Shown here: positions 35,057-44,178 of the stretch, one piece after another
How positions within the stretch are numbered: position 1 is the stretch's first letter
Layout of the letters: each line of letters opens with the position of its first letter
DNA from: Duganella flavida
GTDB taxonomy: Bacteria; Pseudomonadota; Gammaproteobacteria; Burkholderiales; Burkholderiaceae_D
Length of the DNA stretch: 64,000 bases
Direction of reading: 5' to 3'
Assembly: GCF_009857445.1 (NCBI RefSeq)
Contig: NZ_WWCN01000004.1
Span: forward strand, 310,001-374,000
Notes under the pieces: generated by a model
What the model was told of the DNA's origin: nothing
What the model saw: only the letters and a program-made list of their open reading frames with translations
The model's database searches: none
Made by a program: the position numbers and the translations under genes

Positions 35057-36187
35057 TCAGATTGGCGCGGCCAGCGCGGCCAGGGTGTCGCGCATGATCT
35101 GCCCGTGTTCCGCCTTGTCGCCGCCGGTGATTTCGATCTCGCCAAGGCGGCCCGAGTTCTCCACCACCATGCGGCAGCGCTCCCAGCGCCGTGCGCCGAA
35201 CTGCACCAGCGCCTGTTCCACATTGCTGGCATTTTCCAGTTCCTCGGCCAGTACCAGCGCATCCTCGATGCCGATGCAGGCACCGGACGCCAGGTGCGGG
35301 GTGGTGGCGTGTACCGTATCGCCGATCAGCACCACGCGGCCGCGATGCCACGGCTGCTGTACCAGCAGCGATTCCAGTGGACGGTAGACGATTTGCGCAT
35401 GCTCGCTGATCTGCTCCCGGCACTGCTGCATCAGCGGCGCCGGGAAAGGCGCCAGCAGTGCGGACAGCATGGCAGGGAAGTCCTTCGGATCGATCATCAC
35501 ATTATCTTCGCGGTCCTCGGTGACGAACAAATACATCTCGTCCTTCGACACCGGATTGAGGCCGGTCTTGATCTTGGGGCCGAGCCACATGCTGGCGCGG
35601 TCCATTCCCGGCGTCCGTGGCAGCACTGCGCGCCATACGGCCTGGCCACAGTACTGTGGCTGCGGCGCATTCGGCATGATGGCGGCGCGGGTCTTGGAAT
35701 ACAAACCGTCCGCGCCGATCACCAAATCGTAGTTGACGGTGCTGCCGTCGGTGAAAGTCACTTCTACGCCGTCGCCATGCTGGCGCAGCGCGGTGAAGGT
35801 GCAGCCCAGCCGCACATTGGCGCCGCTGGCGATGGTGGCTTCAGACAGGATCTTGGCCAGCACCGGGCGCATGATGGCGCCACCGCCTGGCACGTCGGGA
35901 CCGGCGATGCGCGGCGTCGGCAAGCTGGCGACCTTCGGGCCGTGCGGCAGGAAAATATCGACGCCGTCGTCGGCCGCGCCGCGCTCAAGGAATTGCGGCA
36001 GAATGCCCAGCGTTTTGAAAGCGCGCAGCGTGGCGCCGCCCAAGCTGATGCCTGCGCCGTACGAGCGCCAGCCCGGATCGATTTCAACCACATCGACGTC
36101 CAGCGCCTGTTTGCGCAACTGGATGGCGGCAGCCATGCCGGAAAAGCCGCCGCCGATGATGAGGATCTTTTTTACTGGTGAAGTCAT
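35057..36187 (-). CDS. FAD-dependent aromatic monooxygenase
   Basis: A 376-residue class A flavoprotein hydroxylase. The FAD motif is IIGGGFSGMAAAIQLRK, the DG motif is DLVIGADGLYSKTR, and the second FAD motif is VVLIGDTVHATTPH. Such enzymes hydroxylate phenolic rings using NAD(P)H and O2, preparing them for ring cleavage. A strong CAAGGAGACC site precedes the ATG. It lies next to the Rieske-TetR gene and two genes from an extradiol dioxygenase, which would take the hydroxylated product. The arrangement recalls the Herbaspirillum flavonoid (naringenin) pathway, where an FAD monooxygenase and then a ring-cleaving dioxygenase act on the A ring. Confidence 0.9.
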   Translation of the reverse strand: MTSPVKKILIIGGGFSGMAAAIQLRKQALDVDVVEIDPGWRSYGAGISLGGATLRAFKTLGILPQFLERGAADDGVDIFLPHGPKVASLPTPRIAGPDVPGGGAIMRPVLAKILSEATIASGANVRLGCTFTALRQHGDGVEVTFTDGSTVNYDLVIGADGLYSKTRAAIMPNAPQPQYCGQAVWRAVLPRTPGMDRASMWLGPKIKTGLNPVSKDEMYLFVTEDREDNVMIDPKDFPAMLSALLAPFPAPLMQQCREQISEHAQIVYRPLESLLVQQPWHRGRVVLIGDTVHATTPHLASGACIGIEDALVLAEELENASNVEQALVQFGARRWERCRMVVENSGRLGEIEITGGDKAEHGQIMRDTLAALAAPI

Positions 36188-36213
36188 GTTGGTCTCCTTG
36201 AATGATGTGTTAT

Positions 36214-37173
36214 TTATACCGGCTTACCGGCGACCGCGAAGAACGCGGCCAGCGCTGCCTGTACGGCATGCGCCTGATTGTCTTGTGATTGTTCCGGCTG
36301 GCGCAGCAGCCGCTGCGTCGCATCGCCGAGCAGGCATGAGAGCAGGAAGTTAGTCAGTTGTTCCGGGCTGAGGCCAGGACGGAATTCGCCTTGCACTTGT
36401 GGGTGCGAGAACAGACCGGTGAGGCGGGCGCGTAGCGCACCGGGTCCGGCGTCGTAAAACACGCGGCCCAGTTGTGGATTCTGGACCGCTTCCGCAATCA
36501 CCATGCGCTGGGTAGCGATGGCGCGCGGCGTATTCACCAGCGCCAGGTAGCGGGTGCAGAAGTCATCCAGCATCTCGGCCAGCGGACGCTTGCCCGGCAG
36601 CTGTTCGTCTAGCGTATCCATCATGCGGTCGCGTTCATGCGCGACCACGGCTTCGAACAAACCGAGCTTGCCGCCGAATTTGGCGTAGATGGTGCGCGCC
36701 GCTACCCGTGCCTCTGCCGCGATGGTGCGCAGGCTGACGTGGGCATAGCCCTGCGCCATGAACAGCTCTGCCGCCACCTGTATCAGGTCGCGCGTGCGCT
36801 GCTCCACGTCGTCCGCGCGCGGGCGGCCGCTGGTGCGCATCAGGTGAACTTCGCCGTCGCTGTTGATGGTGAGCGGCACTGGCGTCAGCGCCTGTCCGAG
36901 GCAGGGGCCTTGCACACATGTGCCGTCCTCCACCGCGAACAGGGCGCCGTGCGCGGCGCAGACAATGCGGCTGCCATCCGCGTTCAGGTAGGCATGCCGG
37001 CGCCACGCCATTGGGGTGTCGCCATAGTGCGGGCACTGGTCGCGGTAGCCGAACAGGCGGCCGCCTTGGCGCACCACGAACAGGCTATCCTGGCCGCTGT
37101 TGTCGGGATCAAAGCCGCGCGAATCGCCGTCGGGAAGTTCGGCCATGCGGCACAGATAGGTGGAAGCCGGCAT
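36214..37173 (-). CDS. Rieske [2Fe-2S] domain fused to a TetR-type regulator
   Basis: One uninterrupted 319-residue frame with two domains. Residues 1-112 form a Rieske domain with all four cluster ligands: Cys47 and His49 in DQCPHYGD, Cys72 and His75 in IVCAAHGALF. Residues 120-319 form a TetR regulator: the HTH at about 127-172 (TRDLIQVAAELFMAQGYAHV, TIAAEARVAARTIYAKFGGK) and a helical C-terminal domain. The start at 37173 follows AAGGACG, nine bases after the dioxygenase stop. A DNA-binding protein carrying a Rieske cluster could sense redox state or iron, or could bring the cluster to a partner oxygenase. The fusion is inside the operon it may control. Confidence 0.88.
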   Translation of the reverse strand: MPASTYLCRMAELPDGDSRGFDPDNSGQDSLFVVRQGGRLFGYRDQCPHYGDTPMAWRRHAYLNADGSRIVCAAHGALFAVEDGTCVQGPCLGQALTPVPLTINSDGEVHLMRTSGRPRADDVEQRTRDLIQVAAELFMAQGYAHVSLRTIAAEARVAARTIYAKFGGKLGLFEAVVAHERDRMMDTLDEQLPGKRPLAEMLDDFCTRYLALVNTPRAIATQRMVIAEAVQNPQLGRVFYDAGPGALRARLTGLFSHPQVQGEFRPGLSPEQLTNFLLSCLLGDATQRLLRQPEQSQDNQAHAVQAALAAFFAVAGKPV

Positions 37174-37182
37174 CTCGCGTCC

Positions 37183-38130
37183 TTACTTCGGTGCGCCCGG
37201 TGGCGGGCCACCGGCCGGCGCCCACTTCTCGCGCGACTGGAACAGGAACAGCTGCGAAGCATCGGCGCTCATCGGTGCGGTGCGGGCATTCCAGTTGGCG
37301 TCGTGCAGGTCCATGTCGGCGTCGTATTCGACGTGGCAGCCCAGTGGGCTGTTGAAGTACCAGAACCAGTTGGAGCCGAATTTGTGGCGGCCCGGCCCCC
37401 AGAACGACTGGTAGCCTTTGTTGACAAAGCGGGTACCGGCCTGCATCAGTTCCGTCGGACCGCCAAGGTGGAAGGTGAAGTGCTCGCAGCCCTGCATGAA
37501 GGGCGGGGTCTGGATCATGAACATCGTGTGGTGGTCCAGCGTGCCGGCAGGCTGCAGGAACGGGCCGGCGCCGGCCAATCGGTCGGTACAGCGGAAGCCC
37601 AGGCGCTCGACGTAGAAGGCTTCTGCCTTGGCGCCATCCGGCACGAAGTAGACCACGTGCGACAAGGTGCGTGGCACGATCACCGCGTCTTCGCTGACCG
37701 CCACCGCGTTAGGCGCACGCTGCGCCGGTGCGCCGGGAGCATTGATGGTTTCGGCGGGCACGCTGATGGCGCGGCGCACCGTCACCTGGAAGCCCAGCAC
37801 GAAGCCCATGTCGTCTGCAGCTTCGATCGAACCGTCCGGCAGGCGGCGCACTTCGCGGTCCTTGCCCAGTTCCTCGGCGATGGCGCTGAGGGTGGCGGCA
37901 TCGGCCACGCCGTAAACGGTCTTGCGCAGCATGGTTTTGGTTGGCAGCGGCGCAGGCAGCGCAGCATCGTTCTGGTGGGCGATGATGATGGCGGTGCCGT
38001 CGAGTGCTTCGAAGCGGCCGCCGGCTGCGGTCACGCCGACCGGCGTCAGGCCGTAGTCGGTCAGGTATTGCGAGCAGGCGGCGACGTCGTCGACACCGAA
38101 GATCAGTGCATCTGGTCCAATGATGTTCAT
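37183..38130 (-). CDS. Extradiol-type ring-cleaving dioxygenase (VOC family)
   Basis: A 315-residue two-module VOC protein. Probable Fe(II) ligands lie in the C-terminal module: His158 (TLSHVVYF), a His in CEHFTFHLGG (217 or 221), and Glu268 in GCHVEYDAD. This is the 2-His-1-carboxylate pattern of type I extradiol dioxygenases, which cleave catechol-like rings next to the hydroxyls. The ATG at 38130 follows AAGGAAAA; a much longer open frame upstream is not credible. It is coupled to the C-C-type hydrolase gene 17 bp upstream. Confidence 0.88.
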   Translation of the reverse strand: MNIIGPDALIFGVDDVAACSQYLTDYGLTPVGVTAAGGRFEALDGTAIIIAHQNDAALPAPLPTKTMLRKTVYGVADAATLSAIAEELGKDREVRRLPDGSIEAADDMGFVLGFQVTVRRAISVPAETINAPGAPAQRAPNAVAVSEDAVIVPRTLSHVVYFVPDGAKAEAFYVERLGFRCTDRLAGAGPFLQPAGTLDHHTMFMIQTPPFMQGCEHFTFHLGGPTELMQAGTRFVNKGYQSFWGPGRHKFGSNWFWYFNSPLGCHVEYDADMDLHDANWNARTAPMSADASQLFLFQSREKWAPAGGPPPGAPK

Positions 38131-38147
38131 GTATTTTCCTTGTTGAT

Positions 38148-39308
38148 TCACAGCGCGGTGCGGCCGCCCAGGGTTTCTGCTACCCAGTCGGCAATGTAGG
38201 CGCCGGCGTTGGCCGAGTTGTCGAAGCTGGAGTGCTGCACGCCGCCTTCGCGTTCGGTGAAGATTTTCAGCTCGCGTTGAGGGCTGTTGACCAGCTGGTC
38301 GTAGGTGCGCTGGGCCCAGTGCAGTGGAATCTGCGAATCCTTCTCGCCGTGCGTGACCAGGAACGGCACCTTGATTTTGTCGACCACGCCGTCGAGGTGC
38401 ACGTTTTCGGCGATTTTCATGAAGTCGTCCATGTCCTTGGCGCCCCACACCCAGCGCACGTGCTCCCAGTAGTGCGGCACCGGGAAGCTGCCTTCTTTTT
38501 GCAGGCGCTTCTTCTGCACGTCGCGCCAGTCGTGATTCGCGCCCCACACCACGCCGCAGGCGAAGCGCGGTTCGAAGGCGACGGCGCGCGGGCAGTAGTA
38601 GCCGCCCAGCGACACGCCTTCCAGGCCGATGCGCTTGGCGTCGACGTCGTCGCGCTGTTCCAGCCAGTCGACCACTTTGCTGGCCCACAGTTCGCTGTTG
38701 TAGACGGCGGTGAGGCCTTGCAGGCGCAGGGCTTCGCCGGTACCCGGCTGGTCGATGATGAGCGAGGACACGCCGCGCTGCGCCAGCCAGCGTGGCAGGC
38801 CGACGCGGTATTTCATCTCCTTGGTCGAATCCAGGCCATTGACCTGCACCAGCAGCGGCGCGCGGCCAGTCACGCCTTCGGCGCGCACCAGCAGGCCGGA
38901 GATGTGGCTATCGCCGTAAGGGATTTCAATGCGCTCGCAGTTTTCGCCGGCCAGCTTGATGCCTTTGTTGAAGACTTCCTGGAAGCGCTGGTACAGCGCC
39001 ATGCGGCCCTCCGAGCCGTGCGCTTGCAGGCGTTCTGCAGTCAGGTAGTAGGTGGCGGCGCGGCCGTATTTGTCGCCGGCCGAAATCAGGCGGCCCTTGG
39101 CTTCGTCTTCTGCGGCGAGTTCGCACAGCTTGTCGGCCATGCTTACCCAGGTTGCGCGGAAGGCTTTGGTGCCAGCGGCGTCGGGCTGCTTGGCCGCTTC
39201 TTGCAGCGGCGCGCACATCTCCTGGATCTCGCCCATTTTGGCGCCCATTTCGATGGCCAGGTTGACAGAGAGGTCCCAGACGTAGTTGGTAGGGAAGTAG
39301 CGAAACAT
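38148..39308 (-). CDS. Alpha/beta hydrolase of the C-C-bond/esterase type
   Basis: A 386-residue hydrolase with a helical N-terminal domain of about 120 residues ahead of the catalytic fold. This layout is known from 2,6-dihydroxypseudooxynicotine hydrolase and related C-C hydrolases. The nucleophile is Ser233 in LEGVSLGGYY; the acid is in THGEKDSQIP and the base is probably His in GGVQHSSFDN. Such enzymes cut the side chain of ring-cleavage or diketone products. AAGGAGCAT precedes the ATG. The gene lies directly before the dioxygenase gene. Confidence 0.86.
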   Translation of the reverse strand: MFRYFPTNYVWDLSVNLAIEMGAKMGEIQEMCAPLQEAAKQPDAAGTKAFRATWVSMADKLCELAAEDEAKGRLISAGDKYGRAATYYLTAERLQAHGSEGRMALYQRFQEVFNKGIKLAGENCERIEIPYGDSHISGLLVRAEGVTGRAPLLVQVNGLDSTKEMKYRVGLPRWLAQRGVSSLIIDQPGTGEALRLQGLTAVYNSELWASKVVDWLEQRDDVDAKRIGLEGVSLGGYYCPRAVAFEPRFACGVVWGANHDWRDVQKKRLQKEGSFPVPHYWEHVRWVWGAKDMDDFMKIAENVHLDGVVDKIKVPFLVTHGEKDSQIPLHWAQRTYDQLVNSPQRELKIFTEREGGVQHSSFDNSANAGAYIADWVAETLGGRTAL

Positions 39309-39324
39309 GGATGCTCCTTGGTGG

Positions 39325-41688
39325 TTAATTGGTTTTCTTGAACAGGAAGTGGCCCAGCGCCGGTACCAGGATCAATGCGCCCAGCATGTTCCAGATGAAC
39401 ATGAAGGCCAGCAGCAGACCCATATCGGCCTGGAATTTGATCGGGCTGGCGACCCAGGTAATGACGCCGATGGCGAGCGTGACCCCGGTTAGCATCACGA
39501 CCTTGCCGGTGAAGAGCAGGGCGCGATAGTAGGCGGCGGAGAGCGTGGCGCCAGCTCGCAGCTGCGCCAGCGTGATACTGAGGATGTACAGCGCGTAGTC
39601 CACACCGATGCCGACGCCGAGCGCGATCACCGGCAGTGTGGCGACCTTGACGCCCATGCCGAAGACCACCATCAGCGCTTCCGCCATAACTGAGGTCAGC
39701 ATCAGCGGCAGCACGGCCACCACCACGGCGCGCCACGAGCGGAAGGTGACAAAGCACAGCAGGATCACTGCGCCATAGACCAGCAACAGCATGCTGCGCC
39801 ACGCTTCGTGCACCACAATGTTGGTAGCGGCTTCGATGCCTGCGGTGCCGGCGGCTAGCAGGAATTGCGTGTCCTTGGTGTTGTTGGCTGCGGCGAAGGC
39901 TTCGATGTGGGTGGTCACGCGGGCCAGCGTATCGGCCTTGTGGTCGCGCAGATAGACGTAGACGGTGAGCAGGTTGCAGCTGTCGTTGTACAAGCCGCGC
40001 GGCGCGCCGGCGGTAACGGTGTTGAGCATGTCCTGGTTCGGCAGGAACTCATACCATTTAGGATTGCCTTCGTTGAGGCCAGCCAGCACGCGGCGATTCA
40101 GCAGCGACAGGCTGTTGGAGGTTTCCACGCCGTCGATCTGGCGTAGCTGCCATTCCAGTGCGTCGATCTTGTTCAGGGTGTCGTACTGAGAGCATTGGCC
40201 GTCCGGCGTCTTGACCATGATGGCCAGGACGTCGCTCGATGCGCCGTAAGCGGCGCTGAGCGCAGCCACATCGCGGTTGTAGCGGCTGTCGGCGCGCAGT
40301 TCCGGTGCGCCGGGATCAAGGTCGCCGATTTTCAACTGGGTGCTCAGGGCGTAAGCGCCTATCGCCAAAGCGATTGCGGCGGCAATCGCACCGGTGGCCC
40401 AGCGGCGTCCGGTGAAGCGGTCGAGGAAGGCCCAAGCTGCGTGGCGTTTTTTGCCCGCAGCGTCGGCGGCTTCCGCTTGCAAGCTGCGCGCAGCCGCTGC
40501 GGCGCTGACACCGGTGTAGCTGAGCATAATCGGCAGCAGAATCAGGTTGGTGAAGATCAGCATGGCCACGCCCAGCGAGGCGGCGATCGCCAGTTCGCGT
40601 ATCACGGCGATGTCGATGGTGGACAGCACCGCGAAGCCGACGGCATCGGCCAGCAGTGCGGTCAGGCCGGCCAGGAATAGGCGGCGGAAGGTGAAGCGTG
40701 CAGCCACCAGTTTGTGCATGCCGCGTCCCACGTCCTGCATGATGCCGTTCATTTTCTGAGCACCGTGGCTCATGCCGATGGCGAAAACGAGGAACGGTAC
40801 CAAGATGGAGTAAGGATCGAGTGCGTAGCCGAGCAGCGGCAGCACGCCGAGCTGCCACACCACGGCGATCAGCGAGGCCAATACCACAAGCGCGGTCGAA
40901 CGCGTGCAGCGGGTGTACCAGTAGACCATTGCGGTGGCGATGGCGACGGCGATGGCAAAGAACAGCAGCACGGCGCGCACGCCTTCAATCAGGTCTCCTA
41001 CCAGTTTGGCGAAGCCGGCGATGTGGATGCGAACACCTTGTTGTTCGTACTTGGCGCGTACGGCTTCGAGGCGCTGGGCGAACTGGCCGTAGTCGAGCAG
41101 TTGACCATTGCTGTCTTTAACCAGCAGCGGCACATAGATGGCGCTGGAGTTGCCGTTGAAGGCAACCAGCTGGCCAATTTCGCCGGAGCGGGCGATGTTG
41201 GCTTGGAGTTGCGCCAGGCTGGCGGCGCTGCCGTCGTAGCCATCCGGGATAACTGGGCCGCCTTCGAGGCCGTCCTCGGTGACGCCGACCCAGCGCGTGG
41301 CGGGCGTCCATAAGGACTTCATCTGGTTGCGTGCCACGCCGGGTATGAGGAAGACTTCTTCGCTCAGTTGGCGCAGGGTTTCAAGGTAGGCGGCGTCGTA
41401 GATGCTGCCTTTGGGATTATCGACCGCGATGCGGACGGCGTTGCCCAGTCCCGTCAACTCGTTCTGGTAGTGCAGGTAGTTGGCAATGTAGGGATGGTTG
41501 CTCGGGATGGTTTTTTCGAAGCTGGCGTTGATGGTCAGCTTGGTCGCTTGCCATCCGAGCAGGATGGTCAAGAGTGCGCAGGCAATGACGACCAGCAGGC
41601 GGTGGTTGAACAGCAGGCGTTCAATCAGGGAGCCGGAGTTGGTGTCGAAGGTTGACAGTTCGCCGGTGCTTACGTCGTGCAGGTTCAT
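39325..41688 (-). CDS. RND-superfamily MMPL-type transporter
   Basis: A 787-residue inner-membrane protein with the two-fold RND layout: one helix, a large periplasmic loop, a five-helix bundle, and a second copy of the same. Characteristic pieces are FLVFAIGMSHGAQKMNGIM and VIALGVGIGVDYALYILS. MMPL/HpnN-like members move lipids or hydrophobic compounds. The ATG at 41688 follows AGGAGACAAG and overlaps the stop of the YCF48-like gene. With its DUF1302, DUF1329 and YCF48-like neighbours it forms a set often found with hydrophobic-substrate catabolism. Confidence 0.9.
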   Translation of the reverse strand: MNLHDVSTGELSTFDTNSGSLIERLLFNHRLLVVIACALLTILLGWQATKLTINASFEKTIPSNHPYIANYLHYQNELTGLGNAVRIAVDNPKGSIYDAAYLETLRQLSEEVFLIPGVARNQMKSLWTPATRWVGVTEDGLEGGPVIPDGYDGSAASLAQLQANIARSGEIGQLVAFNGNSSAIYVPLLVKDSNGQLLDYGQFAQRLEAVRAKYEQQGVRIHIAGFAKLVGDLIEGVRAVLLFFAIAVAIATAMVYWYTRCTRSTALVVLASLIAVVWQLGVLPLLGYALDPYSILVPFLVFAIGMSHGAQKMNGIMQDVGRGMHKLVAARFTFRRLFLAGLTALLADAVGFAVLSTIDIAVIRELAIAASLGVAMLIFTNLILLPIMLSYTGVSAAAAARSLQAEAADAAGKKRHAAWAFLDRFTGRRWATGAIAAAIALAIGAYALSTQLKIGDLDPGAPELRADSRYNRDVAALSAAYGASSDVLAIMVKTPDGQCSQYDTLNKIDALEWQLRQIDGVETSNSLSLLNRRVLAGLNEGNPKWYEFLPNQDMLNTVTAGAPRGLYNDSCNLLTVYVYLRDHKADTLARVTTHIEAFAAANNTKDTQFLLAAGTAGIEAATNIVVHEAWRSMLLLVYGAVILLCFVTFRSWRAVVVAVLPLMLTSVMAEALMVVFGMGVKVATLPVIALGVGIGVDYALYILSITLAQLRAGATLSAAYYRALLFTGKVVMLTGVTLAIGVITWVASPIKFQADMGLLLAFMFIWNMLGALILVPALGHFLFKKTN

Positions 41689-42824
41689 TGCTTGTCTCCT
41701 GCGGCCGGGAGGATGCCCTGGATGCTCAGTGCGAGCAGGCCGCCGTTGTTCAGGTCCAGTATTGCGTTCAGTGGCGGCATTGGCGCGGTGCTGATCGGGA
41801 CCAGTGCTTGGTCGCGCAGAGCGAGCAGCATGCCGGCCTGGTTCGCCATGACGAGCGTGCCGTCGGCGCGGGTTGTTGACGCGGTGATGGTGACGGGAAC
41901 TGGGCTGGCAATCTGTTGCCAGCTCTGGCCTGCGTCGGTGGAGCGCCATGCGTTGCCACGCAGGCCAGCCAGCAGCAGCGTTTTGCCATCGCTGATTTCG
42001 GCTGTGAAGAAGCTGCCTTGATATGGAACGCCAAGCACGCGGAAGCTGCGGCCAGCGTCAGTGGAGAACAGGGCGAGTCCGCGTTCGCCAGCGATCAAGA
42101 TGGTGTCGCCGCTGGCGCGAACGGTATTCAGATGCAGGCCTTTGGGATTGCTGATGCGGCCCATCCACGAGGCCCAAGTGCGGCCGCCGTCTTCGCTGGC
42201 AAAGGCGAGGCCGTAGGCGCCGACTGCGAGAATGCGATTGTTTGGCAGGAGGCAGACATCCAGCAACGGCTTGTCCGCACCATCAGCGACCAGACGTTCA
42301 GCGTCGCGCAGTGCAGTGTCGCTGGCGGCGGCTTTGGCGGCTTGCACCGCCAGAGCGGCCAACTGCTGGCCGTCCAGTACCCGCTGCCAGTGTGCGCCTC
42401 CGTCGGCGGTGGTCAGCACCACGCCGGCATGGCCTACGGCGACGCCGTTGCGGGCGTCGGCGAAGCGCACGGCCGTCAGCGTGACGCTGACCGGCACGTC
42501 GGCTTGCTGCCAGTGCTTGCCATTGTCGTCGCTGAGCAGAATGATGCCGCGCTCACCGACCGTCACAATACGAGGGCCAGCATGCGCCGCGCCTAGCATC
42601 ACCGACTGCGCCGCGTTGCGCGAAACCACGGCTGGCCGCAACTGCGCTGCAACAACGACGCCAGGCGCAAGGCTCTGCGCGTCGGCGGGCGAAAGCGCAC
42701 CAGTGGCCGCAGCCGTCGCCGGGCCGGAAGTCGCCGCGTTGCCAACGGCGGGCAGCAGCGCGGCGGACAGCGTGGCGCACAGCAGGCTGCGGTGCAGCCC
42801 ACGAGTTTTCATCGACTGCGACAT
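41685..42824 (-). CDS. YCF48/BNR-repeat periplasmic protein
   Basis: A protein of about 379 residues with a signal peptide (LLCATLSAALLPAVGNAA) and repeated propeller blades with the local phrase DNGKHWQ / DGGAHWQ / DGGRTWA / DAGQSWQ. This BNR/YCF48 pattern indicates a beta-propeller. Its partners in similar gene sets are an MMPL transporter and the outer-membrane proteins DUF1329 and DUF1302, so it probably helps assemble or feed that export/import route. The start ATG overlaps the preceding stop codon (TGATG). Confidence 0.82.
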   Translation of the reverse strand: MSQSMKTRGLHRSLLCATLSAALLPAVGNAATSGPATAAATGALSPADAQSLAPGVVVAAQLRPAVVSRNAAQSVMLGAAHAGPRIVTVGERGIILLSDDNGKHWQQADVPVSVTLTAVRFADARNGVAVGHAGVVLTTADGGAHWQRVLDGQQLAALAVQAAKAAASDTALRDAERLVADGADKPLLDVCLLPNNRILAVGAYGLAFASEDGGRTWASWMGRISNPKGLHLNTVRASGDTILIAGERGLALFSTDAGRSFRVLGVPYQGSFFTAEISDGKTLLLAGLRGNAWRSTDAGQSWQQIASPVPVTITASTTRADGTLVMANQAGMLLALRDQALVPISTAPMPPLNAILDLNNGGLLALSIQGILPAAGDKQ

Positions 42825-44167
42825 CAACGTGCACCTTCCCCAGCCATTGCATCCGGAGTGAACACGCTGTCCTGATAGCGCGGTTTCAGCGGATATTGCG
42901 CGGCCTTGGCGTTATACAGGTTGCCGACAAAGCCAGTCCCCGAAATCAAATCCGCAAAACCGAACGCGCCAATCACAGTCCCCGGCAGATCCGGTGCGAC
43001 GAAAGTCTGCGACCACAGCGTCTTCCACAACTGTCCATTGGCATCCCAGCGGTCACCCAGCACGCAGTTCCAGGTATCCTCATCGCAGTAGTAGCGGCTC
43101 TTAGGCGCCTGGTGACGCTGGCCCGAACGCAAACTCGCCTCCACCACCCAAACGCGGTGACGCTCCCAGCGCACATGATCCGGATTCAGATAAGCCTTGC
43201 CCAACACCTCCGCATCAGTCTTCGGTTGCAGCAGCTTGTTGCCGTTGTACGGAATCAGCATCTCCTGCTTGCCGACCAGCTTCCAGTCGAAACGGTCGGT
43301 ACGCCCATTCCAGGTCTCGATTTCATCAAAACTCATCACGCCAGCCGTGGACGGCGTCGGCGTATCGCAGCATGGATTCGGCAGCTTGCGCACGCGGCGC
43401 TGGCCGGTCAGGTACACCCACGCCTGATCCTTGCTGGTGTCGATATTGGTACGCCCCACAATCGCCTCACCCGCGCGGATCGGCGGACCGGAATTAATCA
43501 GGCGCAGAAGCCAGAACTCATTCGACTTCGCAAACTGCTCCGGCGTGCCGTCCTGCAGGTAGTAAGGCATCTGCTGGTCGCCGGTGCCGGAGGTGGTCAG
43601 TACGGCCTTGCCATCCGCTGTCAACTGGTACTGATTGACCTGGAACTGCCACGACGTACCGCGCCAGCGCAGCATGTGATTCCACATCACCTCCGCGCCA
43701 GTCTTCGGCAGCGGGAATGGAATGCCGCCATATGCGCCAGCCGGAATATCGCCATTCAGCTTGGCGCGGGTGGCGTTCTTGAACGTGTTCTCATACACCC
43801 ATGCTGGTGCGGCCGCAGTGCGGTGAGTCGGATACACATCGAGACGGAACTCTGGATATTTCTTCAGCAGCGCCTTGGTGCCGTCGGTCAGCAGCGCCGC
43901 ATACTGGTCGGCGTTCTTGGCCGAGACCACATACAGCGGCTTCTCATCTTTGAACGGATCGCCACGACGGCCACCGGCCTTGTCGCCAGCGATGGCGGTG
44001 GTATAGCCGCCGGTCCAGGCAGGAATACTGCCATCTTTGTTACCGGCTTTCTCGCCACCCAGTGGCGTCAGTTCCGATTTCAGTTTCGCCGCTTCGTCAG
44101 CAGTGACGGCAGCGAAGGCAGGCAGTGCGGCCATCAGCGCGGCCAGTAAGGTAAAGCGTTTGTTCAT
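42824..44167 (-). CDS. DUF1329 outer-membrane-associated protein
   Basis: A 447-residue exported protein (signal FTLLAALMAALPAFAAV) with the DUF1329 opening LTPLGGEKAGNKDGSIPAW and later W/Y-rich beta segments. The family is related to outer-membrane lipoprotein sorting factors and is regularly paired with DUF1302. It may handle hydrophobic compounds at the outer membrane. GAGGAGACAAG precedes the ATG. Its gene is second in the operon, 11 bp behind DUF1302. Confidence 0.88.
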   Translation of the reverse strand: MNKRFTLLAALMAALPAFAAVTADEAAKLKSELTPLGGEKAGNKDGSIPAWTGGYTTAIAGDKAGGRRGDPFKDEKPLYVVSAKNADQYAALLTDGTKALLKKYPEFRLDVYPTHRTAAAPAWVYENTFKNATRAKLNGDIPAGAYGGIPFPLPKTGAEVMWNHMLRWRGTSWQFQVNQYQLTADGKAVLTTSGTGDQQMPYYLQDGTPEQFAKSNEFWLLRLINSGPPIRAGEAIVGRTNIDTSKDQAWVYLTGQRRVRKLPNPCCDTPTPSTAGVMSFDEIETWNGRTDRFDWKLVGKQEMLIPYNGNKLLQPKTDAEVLGKAYLNPDHVRWERHRVWVVEASLRSGQRHQAPKSRYYCDEDTWNCVLGDRWDANGQLWKTLWSQTFVAPDLPGTVIGAFGFADLISGTGFVGNLYNAKAAQYPLKPRYQDSVFTPDAMAGEGAR

Positions 44168-44178
44168 GTCTTGTCTCC

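Noticed and set aside
34064..36181. 705-codon open frame on the plus strand
   Set aside because: It lies opposite the MFS and FAD-monooxygenase genes, is rich in His/Gln/Arg with no domain pattern, and reflects high GC third positions of the real genes.
37183..38688. N-terminal extension of the dioxygenase frame to 38688
   Set aside because: The added 186 residues are arginine-rich noise opposite the hydrolase frame; the ATG at 38130 has a strong ribosome site and a typical VOC start.
39865..41313. Long plus-strand frames opposite the MMPL transporter
   Set aside because: They have no ribosome sites or recognisable domains, while the minus strand encodes a clear RND-type protein with matching spacing.
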